Shown piece by piece: positions 35,337 to 47,136 of a stretch of DNA of 64,000 nt. The position numbers and the translations under genes were made by a program. How positions within the stretch are numbered: position 1 is the stretch's first letter; each line of letters opens with the position of its first letter. The DNA comes from Sphingomonas koreensis (GTDB lineage Bacteria > Pseudomonadota > Alphaproteobacteria > Sphingomonadales > Sphingomonadaceae): contig RCZF01000008.1 of assembly GCA_006438735.1 (NCBI GenBank), positions 23,615 through 87,614 of the forward strand, given 5' to 3'. The notes beneath the pieces are model-generated. The model was not told the DNA's origin and did not search any database. It saw nothing but the letters and a program-made list of their open reading frames with translations.

Positions 35337-35777
35337 ATGACCGACAGCTCCTTCCCTCCGTTCGATCCCGAACGCTTCCTGAAACGCGGCATTGGCGGAC
35401 ACGCTGGCCGGCTCGGCATCGGCTATCACGCTCACGGGCCCGATTGGGTCGAGCTCGCGCTGCCGTACGACGCGGCGCAGATCGGCGATCCGTCGACCGG
35501 CGTGATCGCCTCGGGCCCGATTCTGACTATGATGGACATGGCGACGAGCATGGCGATCTGGACCAAGCTCGCCGCCTTTCGCGCTCAGGCGACGCTTGAT
35601 CTGCGAATCGATTATCTACGCCCGGCGACGCCCGGCAAGACCGTTATCGGCCGCGGCGAATGCTATCGCATCACCCGCGCGATCGCCTTCATCCGTGGCC
35701 AGGCGCATGACGGCGATCCCGCCGATCCGCTCGCGCACGTCGCCGGCACCTATATGTTCCTCGAGGCGCAACCATGA
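35337..35777 (+). CDS. PaaI-type hotdog thioesterase, first of a pair
   Basis: 146 aa. The hotdog fold is suggested by GHAGRLGIGYHAHGPDWVELALPYD, ASGPILTMMDMATSMAIW (catalytic helix) and LDLRIDYLRPATPGKTVIGRG. The helix has Gly-Pro-Ile rather than the His-Gly-Gly of classical members. The ATG at 35337-35339 starts the homologous region. It overlaps the second thioesterase gene by four bases. Confidence 0.82.
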   Translation: MTDSSFPPFDPERFLKRGIGGHAGRLGIGYHAHGPDWVELALPYDAAQIGDPSTGVIASGPILTMMDMATSMAIWTKLAAFRAQATLDLRIDYLRPATPGKTVIGRGECYRITRAIAFIRGQAHDGDPADPLAHVAGTYMFLEAQP

Positions 35778-36157
35778 CGTTGCCGCCCTATGCGACGATC
35801 CTCGGCCTCACCCTCGAGCACGCCGATGACGGCGCGCCGCGCCTCGTTATGCCGTTCGCCGACGATCTGGTCGGTCGCCCCGGCTTCCTGCACGGCGGCG
35901 CGATCGGCGGGCTGCTCGAAATGGCGGCGATCGTCGCGCTCCAGCATGCGCTCGAAGCCGAAGGCGGCGGCCGCATCAAGCCGATCAACGTCACCGTTGA
36001 TTACATGCGCGGCGGCCGCGAAAAGCCGACGCGCGCGCAAGGGCTCGTCACGCGCCTCGGCGCTCGCGTCGCCAATGTCGAGGCGACCGCCTGGCAGGAC
36101 GATCCCGCCAAGCCGATCGCCGCCGCCCGAATGAACTACCTTATCGCCCGCGACTAA
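35774..36157 (+). CDS. PaaI-type hotdog thioesterase, second of a pair
   Basis: 127 aa. Catalytic motif GRPGFLHGGAIGGLLEMAA (HGG), followed by INVTVDYMRGGREKPTRAQG. ATG overlaps the previous stop (ATGA). Two coupled but diverged hotdog genes may form a heteromer or have split substrates. The stop converges on the sugar dehydrogenase with a four-base overlap. Confidence 0.85.
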   Translation: MTLPPYATILGLTLEHADDGAPRLVMPFADDLVGRPGFLHGGAIGGLLEMAAIVALQHALEAEGGGRIKPINVTVDYMRGGREKPTRAQGLVTRLGARVANVEATAWQDDPAKPIAAARMNYLIARD

Positions 36158-37350
36158 TTCTTCGGCGTCAGCCGCATCAACTGCCCGTTGTCGCCGTCCT
36201 GGATCATCCAGATCGCGCCGTCGGGCGCCTGCGCGATGTCGCGGATGCGCAGATCCACTTTCCACTCGTCGGCCTTTTTCGCGGTCGCACCACTCAGTTC
36301 GATCCGCTCAAGCACTTCGGCCGACATTCCGCCGACGAAGTAATTGCCGCTCCACTGCGGGAACATCGATCCCGAATAGATGATCGATCCGCTCGGCGAG
36401 ATCGACGGCACCCAATACAGCACCGGCATCTGATAGCCGTCGCCCGCCTTGGGCTTGGGAATCGGCGTACCGTCGTAATTGTCGCCCCACGATACGTTGG
36501 GCCAGCCGTAATTCTTGCCCGGCTCGATCAGATTGAGCTCATCGCCGCCCTTCGGCCCCATCTCGTTCTCCCACAGCCGGCCGTCGGCGGCGAACACCAG
36601 CCCGTAAGGATTGCGATGCCCGGTCGACCAAGTGATTGCCCGCGCGCCGCCTTTCGAGGCCATCGGATTGTCGGCGGGCACGCTGCCGTCGAGGTTGAAG
36701 CGCAGGATCTTGCCAAGCGCCTGATCGGGATCCTGCGCCGGCGTGAAGCGCTGCCGCTCGCCAGAGGCGAGGAAGAGATATTTGTGATCTGGCGAGAAGG
36801 TGATCACCGCGCCGAACTGGCCGCCGTCGCCCTTGGGCATTTCATGCCACAGCACCTTAAAGCCATCGAGCTTCGGCGCCGAGCCGCTGGTATCGAGCGT
36901 CGCGCGGGCCAGCGCCAGACTGCTGCCGCCGCTGCCGGGCTCCGAATAGCTCAGATAGATCGTATGGCTCGAGGTGAAATCGGGCGCCAGCGCGACGTCG
37001 AGCAACCCGCCCTGATTATCGTATTTGACCGCGGGCACGCCGGCGACATCGCTCACCGTGCCATCGGCCGCGCGCAACTTCAGATGGCCGGGCTTTTCGG
37101 TGACCAGCAACTCACCGTCGGGCAGGAAGGCGATCGCAAACGGATTGTCGAAATGTCCCTCGAGGCTGGCGTTGAACGGCAGCCCGGCGGGCAAGCCGGC
37201 GACCGGCGTCGCCGAAGGTGACGGCGTCGGCGAGGGCGCGCCCGCCGTGGGCGTCGGTGACGGCGCAGGCGTTCCCGCACTGGCGTCGCCCGATCCGCCG
37301 CAGGCGATCAGCGACAGCAGCAAGGGCGCGAGCAGCAACGATTTTTCCAT
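36154..37350 (-). CDS. PQQ-dependent aldose sugar dehydrogenase-like lipoprotein
   Basis: 398 aa from the ATG at 37348-37350. The lipobox (LLSLIAC) is followed by a Pro/Thr/Ala-rich linker (GTPAPSPTPTAGAPSPTPSP region). The six-bladed propeller then shows NPFAIAFLPDGELLVTEKPGHLKL, GGLLDVALAPDF, GDGGQFGAVITFSPD, GHRNPYGLVF and NEMGPKGGDELN, all typical of soluble glucose/sorbosone-dehydrogenase type proteins. It should oxidise aldoses in the periplasm if PQQ is available. Confidence 0.88.
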   Translation of the reverse strand: MEKSLLLAPLLLSLIACGGSGDASAGTPAPSPTPTAGAPSPTPSPSATPVAGLPAGLPFNASLEGHFDNPFAIAFLPDGELLVTEKPGHLKLRAADGTVSDVAGVPAVKYDNQGGLLDVALAPDFTSSHTIYLSYSEPGSGGSSLALARATLDTSGSAPKLDGFKVLWHEMPKGDGGQFGAVITFSPDHKYLFLASGERQRFTPAQDPDQALGKILRFNLDGSVPADNPMASKGGARAITWSTGHRNPYGLVFAADGRLWENEMGPKGGDELNLIEPGKNYGWPNVSWGDNYDGTPIPKPKAGDGYQMPVLYWVPSISPSGSIIYSGSMFPQWSGNYFVGGMSAEVLERIELSGATAKKADEWKVDLRIRDIAQAPDGAIWMIQDGDNGQLMRLTPKN

Positions 37351-37520
37351 GCCATGACTCCTGACGATCGGTGTTGCCGGGACCAACGCGGCAGAGGACG
37401 TTTGTCTCCAGTCGGAAAGCAGGAGATCGTTGCTGAGGAATGGCAAGTTGCGTTGGATCAAACCGCGATCCCCGTGTCAGCGGCGCTCTGCGAACATCGG
37501 CAATTTGTCGGTTTATCGTC

Positions 37521-37608
37521 ATGCCGGACTTGTTCGGCCATCGATGGTTAGGCGCCGTCGACGGCTTGTAGCCTGCAAACCACGGTGGACCCCGGAACAA
37601 GTCCGGGG
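37521..37608. repeat. REP-like palindrome pair (family 2)
   Basis: Two copies of the core seen at 33298-33383: around CCGGACTTGTTCGG (37524-37537) and CCCCGGAACAAGTCCGGGG (37590-37608). They lie in the 537-base gap (37351-37887) between the sugar dehydrogenase and groEL, in which I see no gene. Confidence 0.65.
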
Positions 37609-37743
37609 TGACGGTAAGCTTGAAGAGGCCGAAAGCGGACTGGCCCCTGTTTTCGTTACATTCGCAGCCGGCAAGATATGCAAAAAGGGCCGAAAGGATT
37701 GCTCCCTCCGACCCTTCTTGTGTCGTGCTGACAACGGTTCGGT

Positions 37744-37799
37744 CTGGACGGCCCCGGCGGAGCCGGGGCTCCTGGACGGCCCCGGCGGAGCCGGGGCTC
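37744..37799. repeat. Two tandem 28-base hairpin units
   Basis: Two perfect adjacent copies of a 28-base unit (37744-37771 and 37772-37799). Each contains the inverted repeat CCCCGGCGGAGCCGGGG. May be REP-derived. Confidence 0.75.
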
Positions 37800-37843
37800 G
37801 TCGTCGGACGGGATCGACGGCGTTGCCGCCGACCCGCCGGCCG

Positions 37844-39555
<1,712 letters not shown>

Positions 39556-39593
39556 TTAAAGTGGAGAAAGTGGAGAGTGTCGGAGAAGGCGCG

Positions 39594-39884
39594 TCAGCCC
39601 TGGACGATGCCCAAGATGTCGCTTTCCTTCATGATCAGCAGATCTTCGCCGTCGACCTTGACCTCGGTGCCCGACCATTTGCCGAACAGGATGCGGTCGC
39701 CGGCCTTCACCTCGAGCGGGTGGACCTCGCCAGCTTCATTGCGCGCGCCGGTGCCGGCGGCGACGACCTCGCCCTCCTGGGGCTTTTCCTTGGCGGTTTC
39801 TGGGATGATGATCCCGCCGGCGGTCTTTTCCTCGGCCTCGACGCGGCGAACGAGAACGCGATCGTGCAACGGACGAAAGTTCAT
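39594..39884 (-). CDS. groES: Co-chaperonin GroES
   Basis: 96-aa cap of the chaperonin. [23 protein letters not shown], mobile-loop region [16 protein letters not shown], and the C-terminal [19 protein letters not shown] are classic. The ATG at 39882-39884 has AGGA upstream; longer upstream frames run into the CIRCE region. First gene of groESL. Confidence 0.97.
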   Translation of the reverse strand: MNFRPLHDRVLVRRVEAEEKTAGGIIIPETAKEKPQEGEVVAAGTGARNEAGEVHPLEVKAGDRILFGKWSGTEVKVDGEDLLIMKESDILGIVQG

Positions 39885-39920
39885 GCGCCATCCTTTCCTT
39901 GAATGAATATGACAGATTTC

Positions 39921-39945
39921 TGGCACTCACCAAGGGCGAGTGCCA
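39921..39945. promoter_or_regulatory. CIRCE element (HrcA operator) of groESL
   Basis: TGGCACTC, nine bases, GAGTGCCA: a perfect 8-base inverted repeat matching the CIRCE consensus (TTAGCACTC-N9-GAGTGCTAA), 37 bases before the groES start. HrcA should repress groESL from here until heat shock. hrcA is not in the window. Confidence 0.9.
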
Positions 39946-40110
39946 ACAACCGCCATATGTGCTTGCAGTGGCCCATCGTCAACGGGCCGATGTGCGATTT
40001 TTCGCAATCGCGCGGCATCTGTGTTGCCCCGATAATACGGAGCGTTTACTCATTCTGCGCGATGCTCTAGCGATGTCGAGCCCGATGCGGGCAGATGAGG
40101 GAGCAACGCG

Positions 40111-41991
40111 GTGAAACTGGTTCGAGGCGCCTGGAAGATCCTGGTCGGCATCAAGGACGGCCTCGTCCTGATCGCGATGCTGCTGTTTTTCGCGGCGCTG
40201 TTCGCCGCCTTGAACGCGCGGCCCGCCCCGGCCTCGATCCATGACGGCGCGCTCGATCTCGATCTCGACGGCACGATCGTCGAACAACCCAAGGAAATCA
40301 GCCCGTTTCAGCTCGCCAGCGGTGGCGGCGATATGCCGCGCGAGTTTCGCCTGCGCGACGTCGTTCGCGCGATCGACGCCGCCAGAACCGATGACCACGT
40401 CAAGGCGGTGGTGCTCGATCTCGATCATTTCGGCGGCGGCTATCCCGAGGCGATCAGCGAAGTCGCCGCCGCGCTCGGCCGCGTCCGCGCCGGCGGCAAG
40501 CCGGTGCTCGCTTATGCCACCGCTTATACCGACTCGGGCTATCGGCTCGCCGCCGAAGCCAGCGAGATATGGATGAATCCGATGGGCGGCACGCTGTTCA
40601 TGGGCCCGGGCGGATCGCAGCTTTATTATAAGGGGCTGATCGACAAGCTCGGCGTCGATGTCCACGTCTACCGCGTCGGCAAGTTCAAATCCTATGTCGA
40701 ACCCTATACCCGCGCCGATTCGTCGCCCGAAGCGAAGCAGGCCGATCAACAGCTCTACGGCACGTTGTTCGATCAATGGCGCGAGGGCGTCGCCAAGGCG
40801 CGGCCCAAGGCGCAGCTCGCCACTTTCGTCACCGCGCCCGACAATCCGATCGTCGCTGCCGGCGGTGACATCGCCAAGGCCAATCTCGCCGCCGGCCTGG
40901 TCGATACGCTCGCCGATCGCACCGCGTTCGGCAAGCGCGTCGCGCAGCTCGCCGGCGTCGACACCAAACACCCCGACGTCGGCTATGACGCGATCGATCT
41001 CGACGATTATATCGGCGCGCATCCGCTGGCGACCGGCGGCGACGCGATCGGCGTCGTCACCGTCGCCGGCGATATCGTCGACGGCAAGGGCGGCCCCGGC
41101 GAAGCGGCCGGCGACACGATCAGCAAGGCGATCCTCAACGGCCTCGCCCGCAAGGACTTGAAGGCGCTGGTGGTGCGGGTCGATTCGCCCGGCGGCTCGG
41201 TATTCGCGTCGGAGCAGATCCGCTCGGCGATCATGCAGGCGAAGGCGCAGAAACTCCCGGTGGTGATCTCGATGGGCGGGCTCGCCGCGTCAGGCGGCTA
41301 TTGGGTATCGACCGCCGGTGACGTGATCTTCGCCGAGCCCAATACGATCACCGGCTCGATCGGCATTTTCGGCATCATCCCCACGTTCGAAAATACGCTC
41401 AAAAAATTCGGAGTGACGTCGGACGGGATCAAGACGACGCCCTTGTCGGGCCAGCCGGACGTCATCGCCGGCACCAATCCGACGGTCGATGCGATCTTCC
41501 AGGCTGGCATCGAAAACGGCTATCGCCAGTTCATCGGCCGCGTCGCGACGGCGCGCAAGATGACCCCGGAGCGCGTCAACGAGATCGCCCAGGGTCGCGT
41601 GTGGGACGGCGGAACCGCGCAGCAATTGGGGCTGGTCGATCGCTTCGGCACGCTGGGCGATGCGGTGGCGGAAGCCGCCAGACGCGCTGGGCTCGACCCG
41701 GCCAAGGTCCACACCGACTATCTCGAAAAGAAGCCGGGCTGGGCCTCGCAACTGGCGATGCAATTCGCCCGCAAGGACGATGATGACGCGGACCAGCAGG
41801 GCGACGTCTTCACCCGCCTCGCCGCCCAGCGCCGCGCCGGCTTTGCCGCCGCGCTCGGCGAAATGACGCGGCTGTCGAGCGGCGCGGCGATCCAGGCGCG
41901 CTGCCTCGAATGCGCGGCGATCGGCCCGGCCAGCCCGAGCGCGAAGGACGTCAGCCTGATGCAGCTGCTGTTGGCGAAGCTCACGCTGTGA
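40111..41991 (+). CDS. sppA: Signal peptide peptidase SppA, 67-kDa type
   Basis: 626-aa inner-membrane serine protease that digests cleaved signal peptides. One N-terminal anchor (GLVLIAMLLFFAALFAAL). The two S49 domains carry the dyad: general-base Lys191 in VGKFKSYVEPYTR and nucleophile Ser394 in GGLAASGGYWVST. DSPGGSVFASEQIR precedes the Ser. The GTG start has a modest GAGGGA site. Overlaps the acetyltransferase gene. Confidence 0.92.
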   Translation: MKLVRGAWKILVGIKDGLVLIAMLLFFAALFAALNARPAPASIHDGALDLDLDGTIVEQPKEISPFQLASGGGDMPREFRLRDVVRAIDAARTDDHVKAVVLDLDHFGGGYPEAISEVAAALGRVRAGGKPVLAYATAYTDSGYRLAAEASEIWMNPMGGTLFMGPGGSQLYYKGLIDKLGVDVHVYRVGKFKSYVEPYTRADSSPEAKQADQQLYGTLFDQWREGVAKARPKAQLATFVTAPDNPIVAAGGDIAKANLAAGLVDTLADRTAFGKRVAQLAGVDTKHPDVGYDAIDLDDYIGAHPLATGGDAIGVVTVAGDIVDGKGGPGEAAGDTISKAILNGLARKDLKALVVRVDSPGGSVFASEQIRSAIMQAKAQKLPVVISMGGLAASGGYWVSTAGDVIFAEPNTITGSIGIFGIIPTFENTLKKFGVTSDGIKTTPLSGQPDVIAGTNPTVDAIFQAGIENGYRQFIGRVATARKMTPERVNEIAQGRVWDGGTAQQLGLVDRFGTLGDAVAEAARRAGLDPAKVHTDYLEKKPGWASQLAMQFARKDDDDADQQGDVFTRLAAQRRAGFAAALGEMTRLSSGAAIQARCLECAAIGPASPSAKDVSLMQLLLAKLTL

Positions 41992-42548
41992 TCGGCATCC
42001 GCGCCGCCCGCCCCGAAGACGCCGCGGCGATCGCGGCCATCTATGCGCCCTATGTGCTGACCGGCACCGTCTCGTTCGAAACCGAGCCGCCCGACACCCG
42101 CGCGATGCGGCACCGCATGGCGGCGTCGGACGGCTTCTACCCCTGGCTGGTCGCGACCAACGGCGATGCCGATGGCGGCGTGCTGGCCTATGCCTATGCC
42201 GGCAAGTTTCGCGATCGGCCGGCCTATGCCTATGTCGTCGAGACGTCGATCTACGTTGCCGGCCCGGTGCAGGGGCAGGGGATGGGGCGGCTGCTCTACG
42301 AAGCGCTGATCGATACGTTGCGCGCGCAAGGCTTCACGCAGGCGATCGGCGCGATCGCGTTGCCCAACGAGCATTCGATCACGCTCCATGAGGCGACCGG
42401 CTTCCGCCGCGCCGGTGTCTACCGCGAGGTCGGCTACAAGCAGGGCCGCTGGATCGACGTCGGCTTCTGGCAATGCGAACTCAACGAATCGGTCATCCCG
42501 CCCGTCGAGCCGCGACCGTTCAGCGAAACCGGCGTCGTCAGGAGCTAG
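41988..42548 (+). CDS. GNAT acetyltransferase, phosphinothricin-acetyltransferase-like
   Basis: 186 aa. IRAARPEDAAAIAAIYAPYVLTGTVSFETEPP and YVVETSIYVAGPVQGQGMGRLLYEAL (acetyl-CoA loop QGQGMG), then NEHSITLHEATGFRRAGVYREVGYKQGRWIDVGFWQ. This is the N-acyltransferase subgroup acting on phosphinothricin, methionine sulfone or related amino acids; true substrate unknown. The GTG at 41988 overlaps the sppA stop (GTGA), implying coupling. Confidence 0.85.
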   Translation: MIGIRAARPEDAAAIAAIYAPYVLTGTVSFETEPPDTRAMRHRMAASDGFYPWLVATNGDADGGVLAYAYAGKFRDRPAYAYVVETSIYVAGPVQGQGMGRLLYEALIDTLRAQGFTQAIGAIALPNEHSITLHEATGFRRAGVYREVGYKQGRWIDVGFWQCELNESVIPPVEPRPFSETGVVRS

Positions 42549-42583
42549 CGCGCCACCAGACGCGCCAGTTTAAGGGGACCGTC

Positions 42584-42763
42584 ATGCTGGCGATCGGATG
42601 CCTGTTTCCGGTGTTGTTCGCGCTTGGCGGCATGGTGCTCGGCGCATTGATGGACGGACAGCAGGGGTCGATCTGGGGCGGGGCGCTCGGCTTGGCGATC
42701 GGCCTGGCGGTGCCCGCCGCGTGGCTCTACGTGCTTGCCGCTGCCCGCAAGCGCAATCACTAA
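42584..42763 (+). CDS. Small two-helix membrane protein
   Basis: 59 aa, family not recognised. Two hydrophobic segments (CLFPVLFALGGMVLGALM and GALGLAIGLAVPAAWLYVLAAA) joined by a polar turn, with a basic C-terminus (ARKRNH). Preceded by AAGGGGA. It lies 35 bases after the acetyltransferase on the same strand and may belong to that transcript. Confidence 0.6.
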   Translation: MLAIGCLFPVLFALGGMVLGALMDGQQGSIWGGALGLAIGLAVPAAWLYVLAAARKRNH

Positions 42764-42768
42764 GCGGC

Positions 42769-43416
42769 TTAAGCGTCGAGCCGCTCGTCGCTGCGGCCGC
42801 GATAAGCGGGGAGCGCCAGACGCCAGTGCATCGCCGCCGCCCGCAGGCCGAAGCCCGCCAGCGCCGCGATCGGCGCCGCCTCGAACGCGGGAACGCCGAT
42901 CAACCGCAACACCACGAACAGCGCCGACGATAAAGCGGCGGCCGTCACATACAGCTCGGGCCGCATCAGGATCGAGAGTTCACCCGCCAGCACGTCGCGG
43001 ATGATGCCGCCGACGCAGGCGCTGATCACGCCCATGACGATCGCCGGCACCGGCGGCACGCCGAAGCTCAGTGCCTTTGCCGCGCCGAACACAGCATAAG
43101 CCGCAAGCCCGACGGCATCGAGCCAGGCGAGCGCCGAGCCCTTCCACCACCGTTCCGGCGTTACCCAGATCAAGAAGGCGACACCCAGGCACACCAATGC
43201 CGCGAATCGATCCTGCACCCAGAATACCGGCGCACCGATCAGCAGATCGCGCACCGTGCCGCCGCCGACCCCGGTGATCAGCGCGAAAAAGGCGAGCGTG
43301 ACGATGGTCTGGCCGCGGCGGGCGGCGGCGAGCGCGCCGGTCGCGGCAAACACCGCGAGGCCGGCGAGATCGAGCCACGGCAGGATCGGACCGAATTGCC
43401 ATGAAGGATGGATCAT
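42769..43416 (-). CDS. Trimeric intracellular cation channel (TRIC/YicG) family protein
   Basis: 215 aa with about seven hydrophobic segments and internal duplication: LAGLAVFAATGALAAARRG with FFALITGVGGGTVRDLLIG, and AVGLAAYAVFGAAKALSFG with VMGVISACVGGIIRDVLAG. The GGG/GGIIRD loops are the family signature. Start ATG at 43414-43416; upstream codons lack coding character. Proposed cation channel in the inner membrane; bacterial role unknown. Confidence 0.87.
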   Translation of the reverse strand: MIHPSWQFGPILPWLDLAGLAVFAATGALAAARRGQTIVTLAFFALITGVGGGTVRDLLIGAPVFWVQDRFAALVCLGVAFLIWVTPERWWKGSALAWLDAVGLAAYAVFGAAKALSFGVPPVPAIVMGVISACVGGIIRDVLAGELSILMRPELYVTAAALSSALFVVLRLIGVPAFEAAPIAALAGFGLRAAAMHWRLALPAYRGRSDERLDA

Positions 43417-43495
43417 CGCCCGGTCCTTACCGCGCGGTGCGGTGTTGGCAAAGTTCGGGCTGGAAACCGGCGGCGGCGATCGGCAAACAGGCGCC

Positions 43496-44152
43496 ATGGA
43501 CCGCTATCGCCCGCCGCTGATCGCCGCCGCCATCCTGCTCGCCGCGCTGGCGGGCTTCGTCGATGCGCTGGCCTATCTCCGTCTGGGCGGCTTTTTCGCA
43601 TCGTTCATGAGCGGCAATACGACGCGGCTCGGCGTCGGCTTCGCGACCGCCGATCATGACAGCGCGCGCACCGCCGGCGCGCTGATCCTGTCGTTCGTCT
43701 GCGGGGTGATGATCGCGACGATCGTGTCGGTGCGATTCGCGCGGCGTCGCAAGACCGCGGTGATGTGCGCGGTGACGCTGCTGCTGGCGCTGGCGGCGCT
43801 TACCGCCGGGATGACCGATCGGCGCTTCCCGCTGATGCTGCTGGCGGTCGCCATGGGCGCCGAAAACGGGGTTTTCAGCCGAGAGGGCGAGGTCTCGATC
43901 GGTGTCACCTACATGACCGGGTCGCTGGTGCGGTTCGGGCAGAAGCTCGCCGCGGCCTTGATCGGCAGCGGCCGTCCGCTGGGCTGGGCGCCCTATGTGC
44001 TGCTGTGGCTCGGCTTCGCAGGCGGGGTTGTAATGGGCGGCCGGGCGCAGGTCGCGTGGGGCGGCGGTGCGCTGTGGGCGGCGGCGGGAGCGGCTGCGGT
44101 GCTCACCCTGGTAATCGCCGCACTGAGTTGGCGAGAGCGGGACGAGGTCTAA
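43496..44152 (+). CDS. DUF1275 (YoaK-type) membrane protein
   Basis: 218 aa, about six transmembrane segments. Signature GFVDALAYLRLGGFFASFMSGNTTRLGVG and AMGAENGVF, later TYMTGSLVRFGQKLAAAL. Function unknown; membrane protein of the inner membrane. Divergent from the TRIC gene by 79 bases. Confidence 0.85.
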   Translation: MDRYRPPLIAAAILLAALAGFVDALAYLRLGGFFASFMSGNTTRLGVGFATADHDSARTAGALILSFVCGVMIATIVSVRFARRRKTAVMCAVTLLLALAALTAGMTDRRFPLMLLAVAMGAENGVFSREGEVSIGVTYMTGSLVRFGQKLAAALIGSGRPLGWAPYVLLWLGFAGGVVMGGRAQVAWGGGALWAAAGAAAVLTLVIAALSWRERDEV

Positions 44153-44155
44153 CGC

Positions 44156-44240
44156 CGCGGCGAAGCCGCGTCGTCGGTCGGGGCTTGAAGCCCCGCCGGC
44201 CGTCCGAGCCTGATTCGCTCGCCTTTAGCTCCGCTAAAGG
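44156..44240. repeat. Three consecutive hairpins between DUF1275 and lpd
   Basis: CGCGGCGAAGCCGCG (44156-44170), GGGGCTTGAAGCCCC (44180-44194) and CCTTTAGCTCCGCTAAAGG (44222-44240), in the 98-base gap between two converging genes. Probably transcription-stopping or message-stabilising structures; no T-run. Confidence 0.6.
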
Positions 44241-44250
44241 CTTCGCCGGC

Positions 44251-45654
44251 TCAGACGTGAATTGCCTTCCCCGTCACCGCCATTGCCGCTTCCTTGATCG
44301 CTTCGCTGTGCGTCGGATGCGCGTGGCAGGTGTAGGCGATATCCTCGCTCGTCGCGCCAAATTCCATCGCCAGGCCCGCCTCGGCGATCATCGTGCCGGC
44401 GACGCTGGCGATCGCCCACACGCCGAGCACGCGATCGCTCTTGGCGTCGGCGATGATCTTTACGAAGCCGTCGGGCTCATGGTTGGTCTTGGCGCGCGAA
44501 TTGGCGAGCATCGGGAACTTGCCGACCTTGATCTCGCCACGCTCCCTGGCGGCCTCTTCAGTCAGTCCGACGCCGGCAATCTCGGGCCAGGTATAGACGA
44601 CGCTGGGGATCACGTCGTGGTTCACGATGCCGGTTAGGCCGGCAATGTTCTCGGCAACCGCGATGCCCTCGTCCTCGGCCTTGTGCGCGAGCATCGGGCC
44701 GGGAATGACGTCGCCGATCGCCCAAACGCCGGGCACCTTGGTGGCGAAGTCGTGATCGGTTTCGATCTGGCCCCGCTGGTTGGTTGCGAGGCCGATCGTG
44801 TCGAGCCCGAGACCGTCGGTATTCGGCTTGCGGCCGATCGACACGAGCACGCAATCCGCCTCGATCGTCTCGGCGTCGCCACCCTTGGCCGGCTCTACCG
44901 TGATCGTCGCTTTATCGCCATTGACGGCGACGCCCGTCACTTTGGTGCCGAGCTTGAACTCGATGCCCTGCTTCTTGAATATCTTGTTGGCTTCCTTGCG
45001 GACCTCGCCATCGAAGCCGGGCAGGATCTGATCGAGAAACTCGACGCAGGTCACCTTCGCCCCCAGCCGCCGCCACACGCTGCCGAGCTCGAGCCCGATC
45101 ACGCCGCCGCCGATCACCACCATATGCTCGGGCACCTTGCGAAGCTCGAGCGCGCCGGTCGAATCGACCACCATCTGCTTGTCGTTGTCGATCTCGACAC
45201 CGGGCAGCGACATCACCGACGAGCCGGTGGCGATGACGATGTTCTTCGCCGTCACCTTGGTGCCCACGACGCTCACGGTATGCGCGTCCTCGAACGATGC
45301 GCGGCCCTTGAGCCACTCGACCTTGTTCTTCTTGAACAGGAAGGCGATGCCCCCGGTCAGCTGCTTGACCGCATCGAGCCGCTGCCCGTGCATCGTCTCC
45401 AGATCGAGCTCGGGCGTGACCTTGATGCCGAGCTTGGCCATCGCGCCATTGGCCGCCGCGTCGAAATATTCCGACGCGTGCAGCATCGCCTTGGACGGGA
45501 TGCAACCGACATTGAGGCAAGTGCCGCCCAGCGTCTCGCGGCTTTCCACGCACGCCGTCTTGAGCCCGAGCTGCGCCGCGCGGATCGCCGCGACATAACC
45601 GCCAGGACCCGAGCCGATCACGAGGACGTCATAGTCGTATTGCTGGTCAGCCAT
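44251..45654 (-). CDS. lpd: Dihydrolipoamide dehydrogenase (E3)
   Basis: 467-aa flavoprotein that reoxidises lipoamide in 2-oxoglutarate dehydrogenase. FAD motif VIGSGPGGYVAAIRAAQLG; redox disulfide GGTCLNVGCIPSK; NAD motif GGGVIGLELGSVWRRLG; central AIGDVIPGPMLAHKAEDEG; C-terminal His-Glu pair in CHAHPTHSEAIKEA. It is the last gene of mdh-sucD-sucA-sucB-lpd, separated from sucB by a repeat pair. Confidence 0.97.
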   Translation of the reverse strand: MADQQYDYDVLVIGSGPGGYVAAIRAAQLGLKTACVESRETLGGTCLNVGCIPSKAMLHASEYFDAAANGAMAKLGIKVTPELDLETMHGQRLDAVKQLTGGIAFLFKKNKVEWLKGRASFEDAHTVSVVGTKVTAKNIVIATGSSVMSLPGVEIDNDKQMVVDSTGALELRKVPEHMVVIGGGVIGLELGSVWRRLGAKVTCVEFLDQILPGFDGEVRKEANKIFKKQGIEFKLGTKVTGVAVNGDKATITVEPAKGGDAETIEADCVLVSIGRKPNTDGLGLDTIGLATNQRGQIETDHDFATKVPGVWAIGDVIPGPMLAHKAEDEGIAVAENIAGLTGIVNHDVIPSVVYTWPEIAGVGLTEEAARERGEIKVGKFPMLANSRAKTNHEPDGFVKIIADAKSDRVLGVWAIASVAGTMIAEAGLAMEFGATSEDIAYTCHAHPTHSEAIKEAAMAVTGKAIHV

Positions 45655-45664
45655 AAATTCTCCG

Positions 45665-45732
45665 TTCCCCGGCGAAGGCCGGGGTCCAGTTACGGCCGGC
45701 CCGATGCTGGGCCCCGGCCTTCGCCGGGGAAC
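45665..45732. repeat. Paired palindrome (family 1) between sucB and lpd
   Basis: Inverted copies of CCCCGGCGAAGGCCGGGG (45667-45684 and 45712-45729), 68 bases end to end. Same ends as the GIY-YIG element at 50997-51372 but without a gene. Confidence 0.85.
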
Positions 45733-45742
45733 ATAGGGATGA

Positions 45743-47017
<1,275 letters not shown>

Positions 47018-47030
47018 TCTCTCTTCCCTC

Positions 47031-47134
47031 GTTCCCCGGCGAAGGCCGGGGCCCAGTTGCGAAACGCTCATCGTTCAAGCGAGCCGCAAAATTACATCGC
47101 ATTCCCAACTGGGCCCCGGCCTACGCCGGGGAAC
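47031..47134. repeat. Paired palindrome (family 1) between sucA and sucB
   Basis: 104-base element with 28-base inverted ends (one mismatch) like those of the GIY-YIG element. Its inner left edge also shares CGAAACGCTCAT with that element and its inner right edge shares TCCCAACTGG, so it looks like a deletion derivative. Confidence 0.8.
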
Positions 47135-47136
47135 AG

